Below, in pieces: positions 1-4,315 of a stretch of DNA of 12,019 nt. A model generated the notes under the pieces. It saw only the letters and a program-made list of their open reading frames with translations. It made no database searches and had not been told where the DNA came from. The first letter of the stretch is position 1. Every line of letters starts with the position of its first letter. This DNA comes from PWXP01 sp964487655 (GTDB lineage: Bacteria; Planctomycetota; Planctomycetia; Pirellulales; Thermoguttaceae), in assembly GCA_964487655.1 (NCBI GenBank), contig CAZASB010000141.1:1-12019 (forward strand), read 5' to 3'. The translations under genes were made by a program, and so were the position numbers.

Positions 1-2
1 GG

Positions 3-1904
3 TACGAGTGGCAGGAACTCTACACGGACAAACTTCGCACCCCGCTGTCGATCGTATTCGCCTTCGTGGCCACGCACAATCACTTCGTGCTGGACCGGGG
101 CGGGAAGGTCTTCAAGCAGTCGGCGCCGGTCATCAAACTGCCGCCGGAGGCGACCGAAGACGATCACCTCGCCCTCCTCGGCCTGCTCAATAGCTCCACC
201 GCCTGCTTCTGGATGAAACAGGTGTGCCATAACAAAGGCGGCGGTGCGAGCACCAGCAAGTTAGCACCAGAGTTATGGGAAAACTTTTACGAGTTCACGG
301 CAACAGGGCTGTTGACGTTCCCTCTCCCCGCCGGCCGGCCACTTGCCCTGGCCCGGCAGTTGGACGAACTGGCCGGGCTGCTGGCCGAGTTGTCGCCGGG
401 CAACCTCCTTCGGGTAGGTCCGGCCGAGCACAACGCCCAGATTCTCGCCGAGCGCCGCTTCCAGTGGGAGGCCGTCCGGCAGCAGATGATCGCCCTGCAA
501 GAGGAACTCGACTGGGAGTGTTATGGGCTCTATCAACTCCTCCCCGCTTCGTGTCTTCGTGACGTCGTGTTGGAAAACCCTGCGCCGCTTGACTCGGGCC
601 AGCGCGCTTTCGAAATCGTACTGGCCCGGCGCATGGCTGCCGGCGACGAGGAAACGACCTGGTTCGCCCGCCACGGCAGCACGCCAATCACCGAACTGCC
701 CGAGCACTGGCCGGACGCGTATCGCCAGGTGGTCGAGCGGCGCATCGAGTTGATCGAAACCGACCCGCAAATCGGCCTGATTGAGCGGCCGGAGTACAAA
801 CGCCGCTGGAACACCGAGCCGTGGGACGCACAGCTTCAACGGGCGCTCAGGGGTTGGCTGCTGGACCGGTTGGAGGGCTACTTTGACTTTGATGGGAGAT
901 TACGGTTAAACACGAAGGCACGAAGACACGAAGGGGGGAAAGATAACGACAGGGACAACTCTGCCACCCCCCCCTCTTCTTCGTGCCTTCGTGCCTTCGT
1001 GTTGGAACCCTCTTTGACCACCGTCGCGTGCGTATCGGACCTGGCGCGGGCGGACAGGGACTTCATGCAGGTCGCTGAACTCTTCACCGGACGGATGGAC
1101 TTCGACATCGGCTCTCTTGTGGCCGACCTGGTTGCCGCCGAGAGCGTGCCAGCCCTGCCGGTGCTGCGCTACAAGCCGGCCGCGATGGACAAGCGCCGAG
1201 CCTGGGAGCGGACCTGGGAACTGCAGCGGCTGGAAGATGCGGTGGATGCCCTCTTCGAAGAGTTAAACACGAAGGCGCGAAGGCACGAAGAATTGGACGT
1301 GAGCAATTCGATCCCTTCGTGTCTTCGTGACTTCGTGTTGAGTCCCCTGACTGACGCCGCCAAGTACCTGGCCGAGGCCGCCAAGCAGAAGCTGAATCTG
1401 ACCAGCGACACGGTCCTCCAGCCTGTCCAGGACGCCGCCAAGCGGGCGAAGAAGGCGGCCGTGGGCGATATCCCGGTCCCGCCGAAGTACACCAGCGCCG
1501 ACTTCCTGAACTCGGCGTTCTGGAAGCTGCGCGGGAAGCTGGACGTGCCCAAAGAGCGCTGGGTCAGCTTCCCCCATTGCGAGGGCGAGGACGGCAGCCT
1601 GGTGATCGCCTGGGCCGGCTACGACCACCTGCAGCTTGCCCGAGCTATTGCCGAGCGCTACGAGCTGGCCAAGGAGCAGGAAGGCCGGAAGCTCGTGCCG
1701 CTGCTGGCGGCTATCGGGCAACTGATCCCCTGGCTCAAGCAGTGGCACAACGACCTCGACCCCGCCTACGGCACCCGCATGGGCGATTACTTCGAGAACC
1801 ACCTGGCCGAGGAGGCCAAGGCGCTCGGCATGACCGTTGAGCAGGTCATGGCCTGGGGGCCGCCGGAGAAGAGCAGAAAGAAAGGCCGCAAGAAACAAGG
1901 TTAA
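3..1904 (+). CDS. pglX: BREX-2 adenine-specific DNA methyltransferase PglX, C-terminal 633 residues (5' partial)
   Basis: The frame is open to the left edge, so the true start and the N-terminal methyltransferase core lie upstream; the GTG at 66 is an internal codon. Visible residues (numbered from base 3) begin with YEWQELYTDKLRTP and continue through VATHNHFVLDRGGKVF, APVIKLPP and LLNSSTACFWMKQVCHNKGG (about 22-83), a block I recognise from PglX of type 2 BREX. Further family-like segments are AFEIVLARRMAAGDEETTWF, WERTWELQRLEDA, IPVPPKYTSADF, LRGKLDVPKERW and a basic tail KSRKKGRKKQG. In BREX, PglX modifies host DNA at non-palindromic adenine sites and is needed for phage exclusion. The gene order pglX...pglY-pglZ-brxD supports the call. 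Oddities: two complete palindromic repeat elements (residues about 302-335 and 421-446) and one half element (about 182-191) are translated in frame between the conserved blocks. Whether the enzyme remains active cannot be told from sequence. Confidence 0.9.
   Translation, partial: YEWQELYTDKLRTPLSIVFAFVATHNHFVLDRGGKVFKQSAPVIKLPPEATEDDHLALLGLLNSSTACFWMKQVCHNKGGGASTSKLAPELWENFYEFTATGLLTFPLPAGRPLALARQLDELAGLLAELSPGNLLRVGPAEHNAQILAERRFQWEAVRQQMIALQEELDWECYGLYQLLPASCLRDVVLENPAPLDSGQRAFEIVLARRMAAGDEETTWFARHGSTPITELPEHWPDAYRQVVERRIELIETDPQIGLIERPEYKRRWNTEPWDAQLQRALRGWLLDRLEGYFDFDGRLRLNTKARRHEGGKDNDRDNSATPPSSSCLRAFVLEPSLTTVACVSDLARADRDFMQVAELFTGRMDFDIGSLVADLVAAESVPALPVLRYKPAAMDKRRAWERTWELQRLEDAVDALFEELNTKARRHEELDVSNSIPSCLRDFVLSPLTDAAKYLAEAAKQKLNLTSDTVLQPVQDAAKRAKKAAVGDIPVPPKYTSADFLNSAFWKLRGKLDVPKERWVSFPHCEGEDGSLVIAWAGYDHLQLARAIAERYELAKEQEGRKLVPLLAAIGQLIPWLKQWHNDLDPAYGTRMGDYFENHLAEEAKALGMTVEQVMAWGPPEKSRKKGRKKQG
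547..571 (+). repeat. Solitary arm of the palindromic repeat inside pglX
   Basis: This 25-bp stretch differs at only one base from the right arm of the complete element at 1315-1339. No matching left arm is present upstream. It is translated in the pglX frame as part of ASCLRDVVLE, between the family-like segments ending LYQLL and starting DSGQRAFEIVL. It is best read as a half element left after deletion, or an insertion of one arm only. Confidence 0.75.
909..1003 (+). repeat. Complete palindromic repeat element inserted in frame in pglX (element 1)
   Basis: The left arm is 909-933 and the right arm 979-1003. The reverse complement of the right arm matches the left arm at 24 of 25 positions. 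The 45-bp centre (934-978) ends in a C/T-rich run. The arms are read in the pglX frame as LNTKARRHE (from codon 906) and SCLRAFVLE (to codon 1005). The insert separates GYFDFDGRLR from SLTTVACVSDLARAD, so it lies at a boundary between conserved segments. Confidence 0.9.
1266..1339 (+). repeat. Complete palindromic repeat element inserted in frame in pglX (element 2)
   Basis: The left arm is 1266-1290 and the right arm 1315-1339; the arms pair at 22 of 25 positions. The centre is 24 bp. The encoded peptide again starts LNTKARRHE and ends SCLRDFVL, in the same reading phase as element 1. It lies between the charged helix LQRLEDAVDALFEE and the alanine-rich segment LTDAAKYLAEAAK. The centre is unrelated in length and sequence to that of element 1, so only the arms are conserved. 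Confidence 0.9.
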
Positions 1905-2001
1905 TGGTCTGCGGCCAGTGGCCAGGTGTGTGCGTTGGCTGCTATGCTTACAATGGACAATAGGCGAGTGACAACTGACCAAGAACGAGGAGCGATTCGC
2001 G

Positions 2002-2313
2002 ATGCCAGAGACAATAACCATGGCGCCCCACACTGCGGGGGAAGTCCTTACCTTAGAAGAAACGGCGGCATACCTGCGGGTTTCCGAGTCCGACGTGATC
2101 GAGTTGGCGACGAAGCATGAATTACCGGGTCGAAAAATCGGCGACCAGTGGCGTTTTCACAGGAAGGGGTTGGCGAATTGGCTCTTACGCCCCTCGGCGA
2201 AGGAACGCTTGTTGCGTCACGCCGGTGCAATGCAAGACGATCCGCACCAGGCTTCCATGCTGGAACAAATCTATCAGGATCGCGGCCGACCGATGACTGA
2301 GGATGCAGAATGA
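2002..2313 (+). CDS. Helix-turn-helix antitoxin/regulator of the excisionase (HTH_17, MerR-like) family
   Basis: This 103-residue protein has a small winged-HTH of the excisionase type near residues 15-55: EVLTLEETAAYLRVSESDV, then ELPGRKIGDQWRFHRKGLANWL. The pattern (LTLEEAAxYL ... IPGxKIGxxWRF) is characteristic of that family. The C-terminal part, about 45 residues, is charged and could contact a toxin. A GAGGAG Shine-Dalgarno-like site at 1987-1992 lies 9 nt before the ATG and favours this start over the Met codon at 2020. The stop overlaps the next gene by ATGA, so the two are translationally coupled. The likely role is antitoxin and autorepressor for the adjacent PIN-domain toxin. The 97-bp gap after pglX gives room for its own promoter; a weak extended -10-like tgctatgct lies at 1940-1948, too weak to call. 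Confidence 0.8.
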   Translation: MPETITMAPHTAGEVLTLEETAAYLRVSESDVIELATKHELPGRKIGDQWRFHRKGLANWLLRPSAKERLLRHAGAMQDDPHQASMLEQIYQDRGRPMTEDAE

Positions 2314-2732
2314 TCCTGCTAGATACAGACATCCTGTCGCTGTACCACGCGGGTCACCGGGGGGTCACGGAACGGATTGACAAAGTCGATCCAGGCGAGG
2401 TGATCGGTACGACGATCATCACGCGCGCCGAGGTGTTGCGCGCCCGCTTTGAATTCCTGCTGAAAGCCGCGGACGGCGAGCAGTTGCAGCGGGCGCAGCA
2501 GCGAATGGACAGTAGCGAAGCACTCCTTGGCGATTTGCATATCGCGTCTGTGGATGCTGCGTCGGCAAACCAGTTCGACACATTGCGCCAACAGAAGAAG
2601 CTCAAGAAGATCGGCCGAGCCGACTTGCTGATTTCCAGCATCGCCCTGGCGAACGATGCAACTCTGGTGACGCGCAACGTGAAGCGCTTTTGGCAGATAC
2701 CCAACCTCAAAGTGGAGAATTGGGCGGATTGA
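2310..2732 (+). CDS. VapC-like PIN-domain ribonuclease toxin
   Basis: This 140-residue protein has the length and motif order of type II VapC toxins. The acidic residues expected of a PIN active site are visible: D5 in LLDTDILS, E41 in ITRAEVL, D105 in GRADLLISSIAL and D116 in ANDATLVTRNVKRF. It ends in the usual IPNLKVENW-type strand. PIN toxins are Mg-dependent RNases that cut tRNA, rRNA or mRNA when freed from their antitoxin. The 4-bp ATGA overlap with the upstream HTH gene marks them as a pair. The stop codon overlaps the ATG of the 33-codon remnant (TGATG). The position inside a BREX operon is not typical. The target RNA cannot be inferred. I give no vapC symbol because the antitoxin is not of a standard VapB type. 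Confidence 0.88.
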   Translation: MILLDTDILSLYHAGHRGVTERIDKVDPGEVIGTTIITRAEVLRARFEFLLKAADGEQLQRAQQRMDSSEALLGDLHIASVDAASANQFDTLRQQKKLKKIGRADLLISSIALANDATLVTRNVKRFWQIPNLKVENWAD

Positions 2733-2833
2733 TGTCGCATCGATCCGTGATCGAGAAACGATTCCATGGCGGCCTGACCGATAGCGAACAGCATGGGCTT
2801 CAGCACCTGCAGGAGCTAATTAGCAGGTGTTAG
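2732..2833 (+). pseudogene. 33-codon remnant of the RHH regulator gene (C-terminal fragment, copy A)
   Basis: A short open frame starts at the ATG that shares one base with the PIN toxin stop (TGATG) and ends at TAG 2831-2833. Its bases 2747-2818 match 3466-3537 of the intact RHH gene at 62 of 72 positions without gaps, in the same frame. The shared peptide is IEKRFHGGLTD.EQ..LQHLQEL. The N-terminal ribbon-helix-helix part and the C-terminal tail are missing, so it is a truncated copy. Translational coupling to the toxin means it might still be expressed as a small peptide, but I see no sign of function. Confidence 0.75.
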
Positions 2834-2937
2834 CAAAGCCCCCCTCCAGGGGTGGAGACGAAAAAGGGGCCACGACGTAAACCTATGTCAGATAAGAACT
2901 TGCGTGCAAGGCCCCATATTAGCATCAATGTTAGCAA
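2828..2937. repeat. Direct repeat TGTTAGCAA flanking a 92-bp spacer segment
   Basis: TGTTAGCAA occurs at 2828-2836 and 2929-2937. The similarity extends leftwards to ATTAGCA in both copies (2818-2824 and 2919-2925), giving an imperfect direct repeat of about 20 bp. The enclosed segment holds a small hairpin (CTCCA-GGGG-TGGAG, 2844-2857) and a GGGGCC/GGCCCC inverted repeat (2866-2871 with 2910-2915). It carries no recognisable gene. It could be the footprint of a small insertion or a duplication; neither is proven. Confidence 0.4.
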
Positions 2938-2987
2938 GTAGCGTATCGTCCCGACGAACAAGTGATCCACCAAATCGGTGTAGGAGC
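2834..2987. other. Spacer without a recognised gene
   Basis: Between the two regulator remnants I see no convincing coding region on either strand. The open frames here are short, lack ribosome binding sites and run into the tandem repeat and the N gap. Apart from the direct repeat and the two weak inverted repeats described for 2828-2937, nothing is recognisable. Confidence 0.5.
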
Positions 2988-3066
2988 ATGTTTCGGACCA
3001 TAGGATCGCCCCATCCGCCGCCCAGGCAATTGAAGTCGCCGGCTGAGTGCAAGGAGGTTCCCATCA
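2988..3066 (+). pseudogene. Decayed N-terminal fragment of the RHH regulator gene (copy B)
   Basis: From ATG 2988 to base 3062 the sequence aligns codon for codon and without gaps with the first 25 codons of the intact gene at 3298; 49 of 75 bases and 12 of 25 residues match (pattern M..TI..P.P..R.L.S.AE...VP). An AGGAG at 2982-2986 matches the one before the intact gene, but the spacer is only 1 nt instead of 7. Similarity stops where the tttgcccc tandem repeat begins at 3067. Substitutions such as G for R and P for L in the strand/helix region suggest relaxed selection. This is a fossil, older than copy A by its lower identity. Confidence 0.6.
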
Positions 3067-3121
3067 CCTTTGCCCCTTTGCCCCTTTGCCCCTTTGCCAC
3101 TGCGAATAGCCACAAACCATT
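3067..3121 (+). repeat. 8-bp tandem repeat (cctttgcc x4) plus 23-bp tail, left copy
   Basis: Four perfect copies of cctttgcc are followed by a 23-bp tail (actgcgaa...accatt) up to the gap. The whole 55 bp is identical to 3222-3276 on the other side of the N run. Confidence 0.95.
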
Positions 3122-3221
3122 NNNNNNNNNNNNNNNNNNNNNNNNNNNNNNNNNNNNNNNNNNNNNNNNNNNNNNNNNNNNNNNNNNNNNNNNNNNNNNN
3201 NNNNNNNNNNNNNNNNNNNNN
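3122..3221. other. Assembly gap of exactly 100 N
   Basis: Bases 3122-3221 are all N. The round length indicates a placeholder of unknown size set by the scaffolder, not a measured distance. Open frames drawn across it are meaningless. Confidence 0.99.
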
Positions 3222-3276
3222 CCTTTGCCCCTTTGCCCCTTTGCCCCTTTGCCACTGCGAATAGCCACAAACCATT
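3222..3276 (+). repeat. 8-bp tandem repeat (cctttgcc x4) plus 23-bp tail, right copy
   Basis: This is a base-for-base duplicate of 3067-3121. It leads directly into the 5' region of the intact RHH gene (aacccgatcaggag). It may be the same physical sequence as the left copy, represented twice by the assembler. Confidence 0.95.
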
Positions 3277-3285
3277 AACCCGATC

Positions 3286-3290
3286 AGGAG
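3286..3290 (+). promoter_or_regulatory. Shine-Dalgarno site of the RHH regulator gene
   Basis: AGGAG sits 7 nt before ATG 3298. The in-frame TTG at 3292 would leave a spacer of only 1 nt, so the ATG is the better start. Confidence 0.7.
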
Positions 3291-3297
3291 TTTGAAT

Positions 3298-3633
3298 ATG
3301 TCTCTTACGATAAGAGTCCCCGACCCGCTGGCCAGACGGCTGCAATCGCGGGCAGAGGCTGAAAAGGTTCCCGTGGATGAACTCGCCGCGCGGTTGCTGG
3401 CAACCGGGATACAGAGCCCCCTCGAACCGGAGCAATGGACTGCCGCGAATCAGCGTCGAGTGGCGCTGATCGAGAAGCGCTTCCACGGCGGCCTGACCGA
3501 TGGCGAGCAGGAGGAGCTTCAGCACCTGCAGGAGCTTGCCGACCGGCAGCTTGAAGAATTGGACACCTTGATGCTAAAGGACGTGGCTGACATGGAGGCT
3601 GCTGCCCAGAGAGTCCTGGGGGCGGTGGAATGA
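3298..3633 (+). CDS. Ribbon-helix-helix-like antitoxin/regulator with an IEKRFxGGLT tail
   Basis: This 111-residue protein opens with MSLTIRVPDPLARRLQSRAE, a beta strand followed by a helix, then PVDELAARLLATGI, a second helix. This is the layout of RHH (MetJ/Arc-type) DNA-binding antitoxins. Residues about 57-80 carry LIEKRFHGGLTDGEQEELQH, a charged helical motif I associate with small planctomycete proteins. The rest is a glutamate-rich helix probably involved in partner binding. The start is set by the AGGAG at 3286-3290. The stop overlaps the HNH gene start by ATGA, as in toxin-antitoxin pairs. It probably binds its own promoter and may restrain the HNH protein; that role is inferred from gene arrangement only. 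Two degraded partial copies lie just upstream (2732-2833 and 2988-3066). Confidence 0.7.
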   Translation: MSLTIRVPDPLARRLQSRAEAEKVPVDELAARLLATGIQSPLEPEQWTAANQRRVALIEKRFHGGLTDGEQEELQHLQELADRQLEELDTLMLKDVADMEAAAQRVLGAVE

Positions 3634-4256
3634 ACCACGAAGGCGTCTTTCCATACTTGACCGACCGCCATACCCGGCGCCACGGGCCGTTGGGCTATGC
3701 AAATTACAAATCGTTCAAGCCTTGGCTGCGCGATGAGTTCCGGTTTCGGTGTGTGTACTGCCTCTGGCGAGAAGTCTGGTGCGCCGACGGCGAGGGTTCT
3801 TTCGGCGTCGACCATATCCGCCCGGTCGCATCGCACCCCACCTTGAAGTGCGACTACGACAACTTGGCTTATGCGTGCTGTCGGTGTAACTCCGTCAAGC
3901 AGGACAATCGGCTGCCGGTAGACCCTTGCGATGACGGTTGGGGAAACCACCTTAGCGCGTCTGCCGACGGAACGGTTCGTGCCATCACTGCTGCCGGCGA
4001 GCAGACGATCGAGACTTGCCGCCTCAATCGGCCTGCCCTTGTCTTGGCACGTCGGCGGATGTTGGCAATGCTACAGGCACTTGCCGCGAGCGCAACGGAA
4101 GACGCCCGGTCACTCCTCCGTGAGTATCTGGGTTTTCCGGCCAACCTTCCGGCGCTGTCGCAGTTGCATCCGCCGGGAGGAAATGCCCGTCCGGAAGGCA
4201 TTGCAGCCAGCTACGACGAACAGAGGAAACGCGGCGAATTGCAGGAAACCTACTAA
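3630..4256 (+). CDS. HNH endonuclease family protein
   Basis: This 208-residue protein carries a zinc-ribbon-type HNH nuclease domain at residues about 37-92: C41xxC44, then D61-H62 in FGVDHIRPVA, N78 in YDNLAY, and C83xxC86 followed by N87 and K90. All expected metal-binding and catalytic positions are present, so the nuclease is probably active. The N-terminal 35 residues and the helical C-terminal part (about 110-208, leucine- and alanine-rich) are not recognised. HNH proteins nick or cut DNA; this DHIRP form resembles defence and toxin nucleases more than phage packaging enzymes. ATGA coupling to the RHH gene suggests a regulated toxin-like or defence effector. It lies 59 nt before pglY, so it may share the BREX transcript. 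Whether it works with BREX is unknown. Confidence 0.82.
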   Translation: MNHEGVFPYLTDRHTRRHGPLGYANYKSFKPWLRDEFRFRCVYCLWREVWCADGEGSFGVDHIRPVASHPTLKCDYDNLAYACCRCNSVKQDNRLPVDPCDDGWGNHLSASADGTVRAITAAGEQTIETCRLNRPALVLARRRMLAMLQALAASATEDARSLLREYLGFPANLPALSQLHPPGGNARPEGIAASYDEQRKRGELQETY

Positions 4257-4283
4257 CCCTTCCGCCGTGCTGCCCTACCTGCG

Positions 4284-4310
4284 AACCAAGCACCAAGAAC
4301 CAAGAACCAA
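4284..4310 (+). repeat. 7-bp tandem repeat in the pglY leader
   Basis: Almost four units of aaccaag/caccaag stand head to tail and end 5 nt before the pglY start codon. They fill the region where a Shine-Dalgarno site would be expected, and none is visible. Such heptamers recur between genes in some planctomycete-like genomes (familiarity, not checked). Confidence 0.8.
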
Positions 4311-4315
4311 CCCTC

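Noticed and set aside
66..68. GTG as the start of the first gene
   Set aside because: The frame is open back to base 3 with family-like residues (YEWQELYTDKLRTP), so the GTG is an internal valine codon of pglX.
909..1339. Reading the palindromic elements as transcription terminators or as a break in pglX
   Set aside because: The pglX frame passes through both elements without a stop, and family-like PglX sequence continues downstream to base 1904.
1935..1962. Sigma-70 type promoter before the HTH-PIN pair
   Set aside because: TTGGCT at 1935-1940 has no good -10 at the right distance, and the extended -10-like tgctatgct at 1940-1948 has no -35 partner. It is too weak to annotate.
2841..2865. 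Rho-independent terminator after the PIN toxin remnant
   Set aside because: The hairpin CTCCA-GGGG-TGGAG is short and is followed by A residues, not a T run, on the + strand; on the minus strand no T run follows it either.
3067..3276. CRISPR array
   Set aside because: The units are 8 bp with no spacers; it is a simple tandem repeat duplicated across an assembly gap.
2904..3525. Open frames running through the N block on both strands
   Set aside because: They exist only because N codons cannot be stops; the flanking peptide is translated tandem repeat or the shadow of the RHH gene.
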